A DNA stretch of 64,000 bases from Globodera rostochiensis (Eukaryota > Nematoda > Chromadorea > Rhabditida > Heteroderidae): the NCBI GenBank assembly GCA_018350325.1, contig JAEVLN010000049.1, forward strand, positions 124,001 to 188,000. The letters run 5' to 3'. Both the position numbers and the translations under genes were made by a program. The notes under the pieces were generated by a model. It was not told the DNA's origin. It made no database searches and saw only the letters and a list, made by a program, of their open reading frames with translations. Positions 46,968 to 59,336 of the stretch are shown piece by piece. The first letter of the stretch is position 1, and every line of letters starts with the position of its first letter.

Positions 46968-47682
46968 GTCTTTATGTTGTCACGCTTTCCACAGATTTTA
47001 AAATTTTGCCAAATAATACCACCACGTGCCCGGAAATTTGTATTTCAAACTATAATTTTTAAGATCAATATAAAAATTTTCTAAACATATGGTATTTCAA
47101 ACTATAATTTTTAAGCTTTAATATCAATAATAAAAAATGTAAACATATTGGTATTTCACATAAAATAATTTTTTTTTAAGATTTAAATATCAGTAATAAA
47201 ATTAAACATAATTGATATTTCAAAATAATTTTTAATATTTCAACAGTGCTTCTTTGTCCACTGTCGCATTGTCCACTGTCCAATTGTCCGGACCCCGCGC
47301 TGAGCGCTGGAGAAAATTTGTATAATTTTATTTAGAAAATAAAAATTGATTTTCCACTTTCTTTCTGAAATTTTGATTTCAAAGTAAATAAAAAGTTTTT
47401 GATTAAATCATTCATCTAATAATAATGCACCTAATGCTGAACGAACACAAGTTGTATAAGCTATCAAGGTATCGTAGTCCTCCGATTTTTGCCACAAGAA
47501 TATTAAATTTAGAAACTAAATTAAACTTTCAAGCGATTTGATTTGGACAAATACAATCGTGCCAATAAACATTGCTTGCAATACAAACAAGTGAGCAATA
47601 AAAGTTATTGATATTAATATTATGGCATTAATTGTTTTTAGTCATTAAATCTAAAAATAATTTAAAAAATGTATTGTAGCAT

Positions 47683-47931
47683 TTATTCCGCAAGCATTGC
47701 ATTGCCTCCGCTTATTTGCCGGACACCGATTGGATGTTGGTGTTGGACGCGGATTCTGGTGTGGTGAATCCAAATCATTGCCTTGAATTTCTGGAAAGGA
47801 GAGACCGTCGGGAACGGGATTCCCGCGGGAAAAGTACGGAAATGTGCCTCGGGCAACAATGCGTCCAAAACCTTGCCATTGGCAGTATTTATCGTTGCAC
47901 ATTTGCTAATGAGAAGTTCGCGCAATTTTGA
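47683..47931 (+). pseudogene. DUF273-type glycosyltransferase remnant, unit 2
   Basis: The plus-strand frame reads LFRKHCIASAYLPDTDWM then LVLDADSGVVNPNHCLEF, closely matching the nucleotide-sugar-binding core (DxD, VVNPNH) of the nematode DUF273 family (GT34-like). After NPNH the similarity fades (frame changes around the GGGAACGGGATTCCCG palindrome) and picks up weakly at the CACATTTGCTAATGAG segment. No start or other exons. This is the only unit with the DAD motif intact. It lies upstream of CLE copy 2 and points away from it. Confidence 0.55.
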
Positions 47932-48793
47932 TCAAACAGTTTGTTACATTTTGGTATATACTTTTGGGAGCCGAGCCTTTGCAATTATGGTTTTGAATTT
48001 TGTTTAATTTTTTTGTTAATTCTATTATATTCTTCACAGCAATCAATGGAAATAGAAGTAAAAATTCAGAAGCCGTGCTGTTTTTTCAAAAATTATTATT
48101 TTTTGCGCCTTTAAAAATATTGGAAAATTGTTTCTTTATAGGAGAGCGAATCAGAATAAAGACCGAATAAAAGTAAATATTGGTAGCATTCAAGCAGATT
48201 GGAAAGTTTTTTCTAAAAAAGAAATTTACCTATCGTTTATTAAAAAGTACACAAGACCACACCCAAGACCTCGGTAAAAAGAATTTTGTCACTCGATGAT
48301 GCCATCTTTAAGGGTGTATGTTAACCCCGACCCCGACTCGGCCGACGCCAAATCGGGGTTAAGGTTCGGGGTTTGCGGTTTTGGAGTGTCGGGTTGAGAT
48401 CGGGGAAAACCCTGAAAAATGGCCAAATTTGTGGGGACGGGGTCGGGGTGCCAACCCTTTTACAAAAGTTTAGTTTTCTCAAAATTTTTATTTTGATTTG
48501 GCTATCCCATTTGCAATAAGTAGGGATAGGATTTCCATGTTTTTTTTTGTAAATAGGTTATCATGCGAGAGCCCAAAATTGCCGATTTTTCCATCCGCAG
48601 ATAGCCCAGCTACAGCTAGATATCTGCAGATTTTAATCTTTAGATTGTGAAATTTAAATGGATAGAGCTACGCTTAGCGATTATAATGCTAGTTCGGAAT
48701 ACGGATACCTTAGCCATAGCATTATGAATAGGCATTTATCTGTTGCTAGCAATTTATCTATAGTAAAATATTTTAGCATTGTGAATAAGAGCA

Positions 48794-49533
48794 TCAGTGA
48801 TGTATTGGGTCGGGCCCAGCTGGCGCTCCACGCTTCTCCTGTTCAAATGTTGTATCTTGGTGATGTATTGGGTCGGGCCCAGCTGGCGCTCCACGCTTCT
48901 CCTGTTCAAATGTTGTATCTTGGTGATGTATTGGGTCGGGCCCAGCTGGCGCTCCACGCTTCTCCTGTTCCAGTGTTGTTTCTTCCTGATGCCGCTGGGA
49001 GTGCGTGCCGGTTTTTCGGCGAAAGTCTTGAGCAAATTTTTTAAGATATTCAGCAGGTGGATGTTTCGAATCATAGACTTTGGCACTTCTCATTGCCATT
49101 GGAGGAGGTGGCGCCTGTAAAATTGTAAAATGTTTATTCCTTGTTAAACCTGTCGGTAGGTTACCATCCAATTGTTGTTTGGCAATTGATTGGATTTCAA
49201 GTTTCTTCCATATACAGCTCCACCTCCTCGGGTTGCGTCAGCCCCTCCCAGACGAGACGACATCGCAAGTGCCACGGTCAAACTCGTCCGACCTTTCCAA
49301 AAATGCCGGTCGAATGGTTCTCCGGTTCTTCATCATCTTTATGCCAATTTAAGGTTAAGTATAATAATATAGCAAATTACAATTTAGGTCTTTGTAATGA
49401 AATTTTAAATTTTTGTGTTAGTAGCGGGCCATAAACGTTTTTCTCTCGGGAACTGACCCTTTTTATTCGTAGCAAATGCGAGAGCGAGAACAACGCTCAA
49501 AATTAACAGGCAAAGCATTGCGTTCTTGGCCAT
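48794..49533 (-). pseudogene. CLE: CLE gene copy 3, frameshifted (three CLE motifs)
   Basis: Exons 49458-49533, 49165-49336 and 48794-49114. Exon 2 is 172 nt instead of the 173 nt seen in all six other copies. One base is missing at about 49280 (GGTCAAACTCG where others have GGTCACAACTCG). On the coding strand this creates a TGA at 49278-49280 inside the variable domain, before any CLE motif. Signal peptide, splice sites, TATA box and the repeat exon (three RGAPAGPDPIHH peptides) are otherwise intact. Either a young pseudogene or a base-calling error; one base decides. Confidence 0.82.
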
Positions 49534-50122
49534 ATTTACTTTATTGAGGAAGCTTTTATTGGGATTTTGGAAATTATGATGGGTTTTCTTACCCCAATGA
49601 GCAGTATTTATAGTCTTTATGTTGTCACGCTTTCCACAGATTTTAAAATTTTGCCAAATAATACCACCACGTGCCCGGAAATTTGTATTTCAAACTATAA
49701 TTTTTAAGATCAATATAAAAATTTTCTAAACATATTGTATTTCAAACTATAATTTTTAAGCTTTAATATCAATAATAAAAAATGTAAACATATTGGTATT
49801 TCACATAAAATAATTTTTTTTTAAGATTTAAATATCAGTAATAAAATTAAACATAATTGATATTTCAAAATAATTTTTAATATTTCAACAGTGCTTCTTT
49901 GTCCACTGTCGCATTGTCCACTGTCCAATTGTCCGGACCCCGCGCTGAGCGCTGGAGAAAATTTGTATAATTTTATTTAGAAAATAAAAATTGATTTCCC
50001 ACTTTCTTTCTGAAATTTTGATTTCAAAGTAAATAAAAAGTTTTTGATTAAACCATTCATCTAATACAATGCACCTAATGCTGAACGAACACAAGTTGTA
50101 TAATAATCTTTCAAGCGATTTG

Positions 50123-50803
50123 CGCTGCTGTACAACTCGCCTATGTAACATTTCGCCTACGCAACATTTCGCCTACAAAGCCAAAAGGCAACATTTCGCC
50201 TACAAAGCCAAAAGGCAACATTTCGCCTACAAGGTTAAAATGTTACAACTCGCCTACGCAACATTTCGCCTACACAGTCAAAAAGCAACATTTCGCCTAC
50301 AAATTTAAAAAATTCAATTTTTAACATTTCCTTTGACAAATTTAAGGCTTATTTGGCTAGATCAAAAGCAAAAGCATTGTAAAATCCATCTTCACACACG
50401 TATACCTAATTATTTATACTTGTAGATAAAGGAAAATCAATTTTGAAAAAAATGGGTCTGAAAAGGAAGATCCAAGAAGAGCCAAGCGCAAAGCTTCAAA
50501 AATTTTCGGCCAAGCAAGGAAGGACGTCACCTGCGAGGTTTTTGAGCACTTCGACAAATGTTAAGACGGTAAATGCCCAGTTTCGCAAAAACAACAGAGG
50601 TGCCTAGATGAGAGAACAATTCTATTGACAAAATGCTTAATCGTTTGTCAAAGAAAATTTTAAAAAAAAAAAATTTTTTAAATTTGTAGGCGAAATGTTG
50701 CTTTTTGACTGGGTAGGCGAAATCTAACATTTTAACCCTGTAGGCGAAATGTTGCCTATTGGCTGTGTAGGCAAAATGTAAATAGGCGAGTTGTAGTGGC
50801 GCC
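50123..50803. mobile_element. 681-bp non-autonomous element inserted in CLE unit 3
   Basis: Flanked by exact 8-bp duplications GCGATTTG (50115-50122 and 50804-50811); the empty site, AAGCGATTTGATTTGG, is seen in the other units. Inverted ends share TACAACTCGCCTAT. The sub-terminal regions iterate CAACATTTCGCCTACAAAGC, with the reverse complement at the other end. The middle has a short frame (GLKRKIQEEPSAKLQKF...) from about 50452 that I do not recognise and that may be captured host sequence. Confidence 0.85.
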
Positions 50804-50954
50804 GCGATTTGATTTGGACAAAGACAATCGTGCCAATAAACATTGCTTGCAATACAAATAAGTGAGCAATAAAAGTTATTGATATTAATATTATGCCATT
50901 AATTGTTTTTAGTTATTAAATTCTAAAAATAATTTAAAAAATGTATTGTAGCAT

Positions 50955-51203
50955 TTATTCCGCAAGCATTGCATTGCTTCCGCTTATTTGCCGGACACCG
51001 ATTGGATGTTGGTGTTGTACGCGGATTCTGGTGTGGTGAATCCAAATCATTGCCTTGAATTTCTGGAAAGGAGAGACCGTCGGGAACGGGATTCCCGCGG
51101 GAAAAGTACGGAAATGTGCCTCGGGCAACAATGCGTCCAAAACCTAGCCATTGGCAGTATTTATCGTTGCACATTTGCTAATGAGAAGTGCGCGCAATTT
51201 TGA
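50955..51203 (+). pseudogene. DUF273-type glycosyltransferase remnant, unit 3
   Basis: Same frame as the 47683 copy, but the first Asp of the DxD motif is Tyr (VLYADSGVVNPNH) from a G-to-T change. This copy lies just downstream of the 50123-50803 element. Confidence 0.5.
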
Positions 51204-52227
51204 TCAAACAGTTTGTTACATTTTGGTATATACTTTTGGGAGCCGAGCCTTTGCAATTATGGTTTTGAATTTTTGTTTGATTTTTTTGTTAATTCTATTA
51301 TATTCTTCACAGCAATCAATGGAAATAGAAGCAAAAATTCAGAAGAAGTGCTGTTTTTTCAAAAATTATTATTTTTTGCGCCTAAAATATTGAAAAATTA
51401 TTAAAAAATGTTTCTTTATAGGAGAGCGAATCAGAATAAAGACCGAATAAAAGTAAATATTGGTAGCATTCAAGCGGATTGGAAAGTTTTTTCTAAAAAA
51501 GAAATTTACCTATCGTTTAGTAAAAAGTACACAAGACCACACCCAAAACCTCGGTAAAAAGAATTTTGTCACTCGATGATGCCATCTTTAAGGGTGTATG
51601 TTAACCCCGACCCCGACTCGGCCGACGCCAAATCGGGGTTAAGGTTCGGGGTTTGCGGTTTTGGAGTGTCGGGGTGAGATCGGGGAAAACCCTAAAAAAT
51701 GGCCAAATTTGTGGGGACGGGGTCGGGGTGCCAACCCTTTTACAAAAGTTTAGATTTCTCAAAATTTTTATTTTAATTTGGCTATCCCATTTGCAATAAG
51801 TAGGGATAGGATTTCCATGTTTTTTTTGTAAATAGGTTATCATGCGAGAGCCCAAAAATTCGAAAACTTTTAATTAGATCGACTTTTTTAGTCATAAATC
51901 AGTATAACCAGAAACAGGTACCCCCGGTTTCCGGTTGTAAAAACAAAAAAAACATCCCTAATAATAGGATTTTTATTGAAGTTTATTAAGCAATTAAAAA
52001 TTATATTAAGAATGCCGATTTTTCCATCCGCAGATAGCCCAGCTACAGCTAGATATCTGCAGATTTTAATCTTTAGATTGTGAAATTAAATGGATAGAGC
52101 TACGCATGCGCTTATATTGCTAGTTCGGAATACGGATACCTTAGCCATAGCATTATGATCAGGCATTTATCTGTTGCTAGCAATTTATCTATAGTCTACA
52201 GATATTTTAGCATTGTGAATAAGAGCA

Positions 52228-53030
52228 TCAGTGATGTATTGGGTCGGGCCCAGCTGGCGCACCACGCTTCTCCTGTTCAAATGTTGTTTCTTCGTGATGT
52301 TTTGGGTCGGGCCCAGCTGGGACTGCACGCTTCTCCTGTTCCAGTGTTGTTTCTTCGTGATGTTTTGGGTCGGGCCCAGCTGGGACTGCACGCTTCTCCT
52401 GTTCCAGTGTTGTATCTTGGTGATGTATTGGGTCGGGACCAGCTCCCGCTACACGCTTCTCCTGTTCCAGTGTTGTTTCTTCGTGATGCCGCTGGGAGTG
52501 CATGCCGGTTTTTCGGCGAAAGTCTTGAGCAAATTTTTTAAGATATTTAGCAGGAGAATGTTTCGAATCATAGACTTTGGCACTTCTAATTGCCATTGGA
52601 GGAGGTGGCGCCTGTAAAATTGTAAAATGTTTATTCCTTGTTCAACCTGTCGGTGGATACCATCCAATTGTTGTTTGGCAATTGATTGGATTTCAAGTTT
52701 CCTCCATATACAGCTCCACCTCCTCGGGTTGCGTCAGCCCCTCCCAGACGAGACGACATCGCAAGTGCCACGGTCACAACTCGTCCGACCTTTCCAAAAA
52801 TGCCGGTCGAATGGTTCTCCGGTTCTTCATCACCTTTATTTCAATTTAAGGTTAAGTATAATAATATAGCAAATTACAATTTAGGTCTTTGTAATAAAAT
52901 TTTAAATTTTAGTGTCAGTAGGGGGTCATAAACGTTTTTGTCTCGGGAACTGACCCTTTTTATTCGTAGCAAATGCGAGAGCGAGAACAACCCTCAAAAT
53001 TAACAGGCAAAGCATTGCGTTCTTGGCCAT
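52228..53030 (-). CDS. CLE: CLE peptide-mimic effector, copy 4 (four CLE motifs, mixed)
   Basis: Three exons, 210 aa: 52955-53030, 52661-52833, 52228-52611; introns 121 and 49 bp. CLE peptides in order: RVAGAGPDPIHH, RAVPAGPDPKHH, RAVPAGPDPKHH, RGAPAGPDPIHH. The third peptide class (RAVPAGPDPKHH) first appears here and continues in copies 5-7. The mature start is NKKGDEEPEN because the exon 2 acceptor is followed by GT instead of AT. The signal peptide has Arg in place of Ser in its hydrophobic core (LILRVVLALAF), shared with copy 5, which may weaken secretion. TATA box at 53102-53109. Confidence 0.9.
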
Positions 53031-53833
53031 ATTTACTTTATTGAGGAAGCTTTTATTGGGCTTTTGGAAATTATGATGAGTTTTCTTGCCCCAATGAGCA
53101 GTATTTATAGTCGTTATGTTGTCACGCTTTCCGCAAAGATTTTAAATTTTGCCAAATAATACCACCACGTGCCCGGAAATTTGTATTTCAAACTATAATT
53201 TTTAAGATTAAATATGAGTAATACAAATTTTAAACATATGCTATTTCAAACTATAATTTTTAAGATTTAAATCAAAAATAAAAAATTTAAACATAATTGG
53301 TATTTCACATAAAATAATTTTTTTTTTAAGATTTAAATATCAGTAATAAAATTAAACATAATTGATATTTCAAAATAATTTTTAATATTTCAACAGTGCT
53401 TCTTTGTCCACTGTCGCATTGTCCACTGTCCAATTGTCCGGACCCCGCGCTGAGCGCTGGAGAAAATTTGTATAATTTTATTTAGAAAATAAAAATTGAT
53501 TTCCCACTTTCTTTCTGAAATTTTGATTTTAAAGTAAATAAAAAGTTTTTGATTAAATCATTCATCTAATAATAATGCACCTAATGCTGAACGAACACAA
53601 GTTGTATAAGCTATCAAAGTATCGTAGTCCTCCGCTTTTTGCCACAAGAATATTAAATTTAGAAACTAAATTAAACTTTCAAGCGATTTGATTTGGACAA
53701 AGACAATCGTGCCAATAAACATTGCTTGCAATACAAACAAGTGAGCAATAAAAGTTATTGATATTAATATTATGGCATTAATTGTTTTTAGTCATTAAAT
53801 TCTAAAAATAATTTAAAAAATGTATTGTAGCAT

Positions 53834-54082
53834 TTATTCCGCAAGCATTGCATTGCTTCCGCTTATTTGCCGGACACCGATTGGATGTTGGTGTTGTACG
53901 CGGATTCTGGTGCGGTGAATCCAAATCATTGCCTTGAATTTCTGGAAAGGAGAGACCGTCGGGAACGGGATTCCCGCGGGAAAAGTACGGAAATGTGCCT
54001 CGGGCAACAATGCGTCCAAAACCTAGCCGTTGGGAGTATTTATCGTTTCACATTTGCTAATGAGAATTGCGCGCAATTTTGA
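53834..54082 (+). pseudogene. DUF273-type glycosyltransferase remnant, unit 4
   Basis: Near-identical to the 50955 copy, with the YAD change and an additional Val-to-Ala (SGAVNPNH). Confidence 0.5.
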
Positions 54083-54215
54083 TCAAACAGTTCGTTACAT
54101 TTTGGTGTATACTTTTGGGAGCAGCGCCTTTTCAATTATGGTTTTGAATTTTTGTTTGATTTTTTTGTTAATTCTATTATATTCTTCACAGCAATCAATG
54201 GAAATAGAAGCAAAA

Positions 54216-55137
54216 ATTCAGAAAAAGTGCTGTTTCTTCAAAAATTATTATTTTTTGCGCCTTTAAAAATATTGGAAAATTATTAAAAAATGTTTCTTTA
54301 TAATAGAGCGAATCAGAATAAAGACCGAATAAAAGTAAATATTGGTAGCTTTCAAGCGGATTGGAAAGATTTTTCTAAAAAAGAAATTTACCTATCGTTT
54401 ATTAAAAAGTACACAAGACCACACCCAAAACCTCAGTAAGAAGAATTTTGTCACTCGATGATGCCATCTTTAAGGGTGTATGTTAACCCCGACCCCGACT
54501 CGGCCGACGCCAAATCGGGGTTAAGGTTCGGGGTTTGCGGTTTTGGAGTGTCGGGGTGAGATCGGGGAAAACCCTAAAAAATGGCCAAATTTGTGGGGAC
54601 GGGGTCGGGGTGCCAACCCTTTTACAAAAGTTTAGATTTCTCAAAATTTTTATTTTGATTTGGCTATCCCATTTGCATTCAGAAAAAGTGCTGTTTCTTC
54701 AAAAATTATTATTTTTTGCGCCTTTAAAAATATTGGAAAATTATTAAAAAATGTTTCTTTATAATAGAGCGAATCAGAATAAAGACCGAATAAAAGTAAA
54801 TATTGGTAGCTTTCAAGCGGATTGGAAAGATTTTTCTAAAAAAGAAATTTACCTATCGTTTATTAAAAAGTACACAAGACCACACCCAAAACCTCAGTAA
54901 GAAGAATTTTGTCACTCGATGATGCCATCTTTAAGGGTGTATGTTAACCCCGACCCCGACTCGGCCGACGCCAAATCGAGGTTAAGGTTCGGGGTTTGCG
55001 GTTTTGGAGTGTCGGGGTGAGATCGGGGAAAACCCTAAAAAATGGCCAAATTTGTGGGGACGGGGTCGGGGTGCCAACCCTTTTACAAAAGTTTAGATTT
55101 CTCAAAATTTTTATTTTGATTTGGCTATCCCATTTGC
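54216..55137. repeat. 461-bp direct duplication within CLE unit 5
   Basis: ATTCAGAAAAAGTGCTG... to ...GGCTATCCCATTTGCA occurs at 54216-54676 and again at 54677-55137, with almost no divergence (for example ATCGGGG versus ATCGAGG). Explains the greater length of this unit. Confidence 0.9.
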
Positions 55138-55565
55138 AATAAGTAGGGATAGGATTTCCCTGTTTTTTTTGTAAATTGGTTATCATGCGAGAGCCCAAAA
55201 ATTCGAAAACTTTTAATTAGATCGACTTTTTTAGTCCATATATATCCGTATAACCGGAAACAGGTACCCCCGGTTTCCGGTTGTAAAAACAAAAAAAACA
55301 TCCCGATTTTTATTGAAGTTTATTAAGCAATTAAAAATTATATTAAGAATGCCGATTTTTCCATCCGCAGATAACCCAGCTACAGCTAGATATCTGCAGA
55401 TTTTAATCTTTAGATTGTGAAATTAAATGGATAGAGCTACGCATAGCGATTATATTGCTAGTTCGGAATACGGATACCTTAGCCATAGCATTATGATCAG
55501 GCATTTATCTGTTGCTAGCAATTTATCTATAGTCTACAGATATTTTAGCATTGTGAATAAGAGCA

Positions 55566-56406
55566 TCAGTGATGTATTGGGTCGGGCCCAGCTGGCGCAC
55601 CACGCTTCTCCTGTTCAAATGTTGTTTCTTCGTGATGTTTTGGGTCGGGCCCAGCTGGGACTGCACGCTTCTCCTGTTCCAGTGTTGTTTCTTCGTGATG
55701 TTTTGGGTCGGGCCCAGCTGGGACTGCACGCTTCTCCTGTTCCAGTGTTGTTTCTTCGTGATGTTTTGGGTCGGGCCCAGCTGGGACTGCACGCTTCTCC
55801 TGTTCCAGTGTTGTATCTTGGTGATGTATTGGGTCGGGACCAGCTCCCGCTACACGCTTCTCCTGTTCCAGTGTTGTTTCTTCGTGATGCCGCTGGGAGT
55901 GCATGCCGGTTTTTCGGCGAAAGTCTTGAGCAAATTTTTTAAGATATTCAGCAGGAGAATGTTTCGAATCATAGACTTTGGCACTTCTCATTGCCATTGG
56001 AGGAGGTGGCGCCTGTAAAATTGTAAAATGTTTATTCCTTGTTCAACCTGTCGGTGGATACCATCCAATTGTTGTTTGGCAATAGATTGGATTTCAAGTT
56101 TCCTCCATATACAGCTCCACCTCCTCGGGTTGCGTCAGCCCCTCCCAGACGAGACGACATCGCAAGTGCCACGGTCACAACTCGTCCGACCTTTCCAAAA
56201 ATGCCGGTCGAATGGTTCTCCGGTTCTTCATCACCTTTATTTCAATTTAAGGACATTTAGGTCTTTGTAATAAAATTTTAAAATTTAGTGTCAGTAGGGG
56301 GTCATAAACGTTTTTGTCTCGGGAACTGACCCTTTTTATTCGTAGCAAATGCGAGAGCGAGAACAACCCTCAAAATTAACAGGCAAAGCATTGCGTTCTT
56401 GGCCAT
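55566..56406 (-). CDS. CLE: CLE peptide-mimic effector, copy 5 (five CLE motifs)
   Basis: Three exons, 231 aa: 56331-56406, 56062-56234, 55566-56012. CLE peptides: RVAGAGPDPIHH, three RAVPAGPDPKHH, RGAPAGPDPIHH. Intron 1 is 96 bp because about 25 bp (TTAAGTATAATAATATAGC...) are deleted, but donor and acceptor remain. The variable domain has Gln-to-Leu near its end (SNLLPNNNW). The signal peptide carries the Arg seen in copy 4. It differs from copy 4 by one extra internal repeat, consistent with slippage of the 63-nt unit. TATA box at 56477-56484. Confidence 0.9.
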
Positions 56407-57188
56407 ATTTACTTTATTGAGGAAGCTTTTATTGGGCTTTTGGAAATTATGATGAGTTTTCTTGCCCCAAGAGCAGTATTTATAGTCGTTATGTTGTCAC
56501 GCTTTCCACAAAGATTTTAAATTTTGCCAAATAATACCACCACGTGCCCGGAAATTTGTATTTCAAACTATAATTTTTAAGATTAAATATGAGTAATACA
56601 AATTTTAAACATATGCTATTTCAAACTATAATTTTTAAGATTTAAATCAAAAATAAAAAATTTAAACATAATTGGTATTTCACATAAAATAATTTTTTTT
56701 TAAGATTTAAATATCAGTAATAAAATTAAACATAATTGATATTTCAAAATAATTTTTAATATTTCAACAGTGCTTCTTTGTCCACTGTCGCATTGTCCAC
56801 TGTCCAATTGTCCGGACCCCGCGCTGAGCGCTGGAGAAAATTTGTATAATTTTATTTAGAAAATAAAAATTGATTTCCCACTTTCTTTCTGAAATTTTGA
56901 TTTTAAAGTAAATAAAAAGTTTTTGATTAAATCATTCATCTAATAATAATGCACCTAATGCTGAACGAACACAAGTTGTATAAGCTATCAAAGTATCGTA
57001 GTCCTCCGATTTTTGCCACAAGAATATTAAATTTAGAAACTAAATTAAACTTTCAAGCGATTTGATTTGGACAACATTGCTTGCAATACAAACAAGTGAG
57101 CAATAAAAGTTATTGATATTAATATTATGGCATTAATTGTTTTTAGTCATTAAATTCTAAAAATAATTTAAAAAATGTATTGTAGCAT

Positions 57189-57437
57189 TTATTCCGCAAG
57201 CATTGCATTGCTTCCGCTTATTTGCCGGACACCGATTGGATGTTGGTGTTGTACGCGGATTCTGGTGCGGTGAATCCAAATCATTGCCTTGAATTTCTGG
57301 AAAGGAGAGACCGTCGGGAACGGGATTCCCGCGGGAAAAGTACGGAAATGTGCCTCGGGCAACAATGCGTCCAAAACCTAGCCGTTGGGAGTATTTATCG
57401 TTTCACATTTGCTAATGAGAATTGCGCGCAATTTTGA
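57189..57437 (+). pseudogene. DUF273-type glycosyltransferase remnant, unit 5
   Basis: Identical in layout to the 53834 copy (YAD, SGAVNPNH). About 14 bp are deleted upstream (GACAATCGTGCCAATAAA lost). Confidence 0.5.
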
Positions 57438-58470
57438 TCAAACAGTTCGTTACATTTTGGTGTATACTTTTGGGAGCAGCGCCTTTTCAATTATGGTTTT
57501 GAATTTTTGTTTGATTTTTTTTTGTTAATTCTATTATATTCTTCACAGCAATCAATGGAAATAGAAGCAAAAATTCAGAAAAAGTGCTGTTTCTTCAAAA
57601 ATTATTATTTTTTGCGCCTTTAAAAATATTGGAAAATTATTAAAAAATGTTTCTTTATAATAGAGCGAATCAGAATAAAGACCGAATAAAAGTAAATATT
57701 GGTAGCATTCAAACGGATTGGAAAGATTTTTCTAAAAAAGAAATTTACCTATCGTTTAGTAAAAAGTACACAAGACCACACCCAAAACCTCGGTAAAAAG
57801 AATTTTGTCACTCGATGATGCCATCTTTAAGGGTGTATGTTAACCCCGACCCCGACTCGGCCGACGCCAAATCGGGGTTAAGGTTCGGGGTTTGCGGTTT
57901 TGGAGTGTCGGGGTGAGATCGGGGAAAACCCTAAAAAATGGCCAAATTTGTGGGGACGGGGTCGGGGTGCCAACCCTTTTACAAAAGTTTAGATTTCTCA
58001 AAATTTTTATTTTGATTTGGCTATCCCATTTGCAATAAGTAGGGATAGGATTTCCATGTTTTTTTTTGTAAATAGGTTATCATGCGAGAGCCCAAAAATT
58101 CGAAAACTTTTAATTAGATCGACTTTTTTAGTCCATATAAATCAGTATAACCAGAAACAGGTACCCCCGGTTTCCGGTTGTAAAAACAAAAAAAACATCC
58201 CTAATAATGGGATTTTTATTGAAGTTTATTAAGCAATTAAAAATTATATTAAGAATGCCGATTTTTCCATCCGCAGATAGCCCAGCTACAGCTAGATATC
58301 TGCAGATTTTAATCTTTAGATTGTGAAATTAAATGGATAGAGCTACGCATGCGCTTATATTGCTAGTTCGGAATACGGATACCTTAGCCATAGCATTATG
58401 ATCAGGCATTTATCTGTTGCTAGCAATTTATCTATAGTCTACAGATATTTTAGCATTGTGAATAAGAGCA

Positions 58471-59336
58471 TCAGTGATGTATTGGGTCGGGCCCAGCTGG
58501 CGCACCACGCTTCTCCTGTTCAAATGTTGTTTCTTCGTGATGTTTTGGGTCGGGCCCAGCTGGGACTGCACGCTTCTCCTGTTCCAGTGTTGTTTCTTCG
58601 TGATGTTTTGGGTCGGGCCCAGCTGGGACTGCACGCTTCTCCTGTTCCAGTGTTGTTTCTTCGTGATGTTTTGGGTCGGGCCCAGCTGGGACTGCACGCT
58701 TCTCCTGTTCCAGTGTTGTTTCTTCGTGATGTATTGGGTCGGGACCAGCTCCCGCTACACGCTTCTCCTGTTCCAGTGTTGTTTCTTCGTGATGCCGCTG
58801 GGAGTGCATGCCGGTTTTTCGGCGAAAGTCTTGAGCAAATTTTTTAAGATATTCAGCAGGAGAATGTTTCGAATCATAGACTTTGGCACTTCTCATTGCC
58901 ATTGGAGGAGGTGGCGCCTGTAAAATTGTAAAATGTTTATTCCTTGTTCAACCTGTCGGTGGATACCATCCAATTGTTGTTTGGCAATTGATTGGATTTC
59001 AAGTTTCCTCCATATACAGCTCCACCTCCTCGGGTTGCGTCAGCCCCTCCCAGACGAGACGACATCGCAAGTGCCACGGTCACAACTCGTCCGACCTTTC
59101 CAAAAATGCCGGTCGAATGGTTCTCCGGTTCTTCATCACCTTTATTTCAATTTAAGGTTAAGTATAATAATATAGCAAATTAAAATTTAGGTCTTTGTAA
59201 TAAAATTTTAAATTTTAGTGTCAGTAGGGGGTCATAAACGTTTTTGTCTCGGGAACTGACCCTTTTTATTCGTAGCAAATGCGAGAGCGAGAACAACGCT
59301 CAAAATTAACAGGCAAAGCATTGTGTTCGTGGCCAT
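58471..59336 (-). CDS. CLE: CLE peptide-mimic effector, copy 6 (five CLE motifs)
   Basis: Three exons, 231 aa: 59261-59336, 58967-59139, 58471-58917; introns 121 and 49 bp. The signal peptide begins MATNTMLCLLILSVVLALAF, combining the MATNT start of copy 1 with the LIL core of copies 2-7, a possible trace of gene conversion. CLE peptides as in copy 5, but the spacer after the first motif is HHEETT instead of HHQDTT. TATA box at 59407-59414. Confidence 0.91.
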
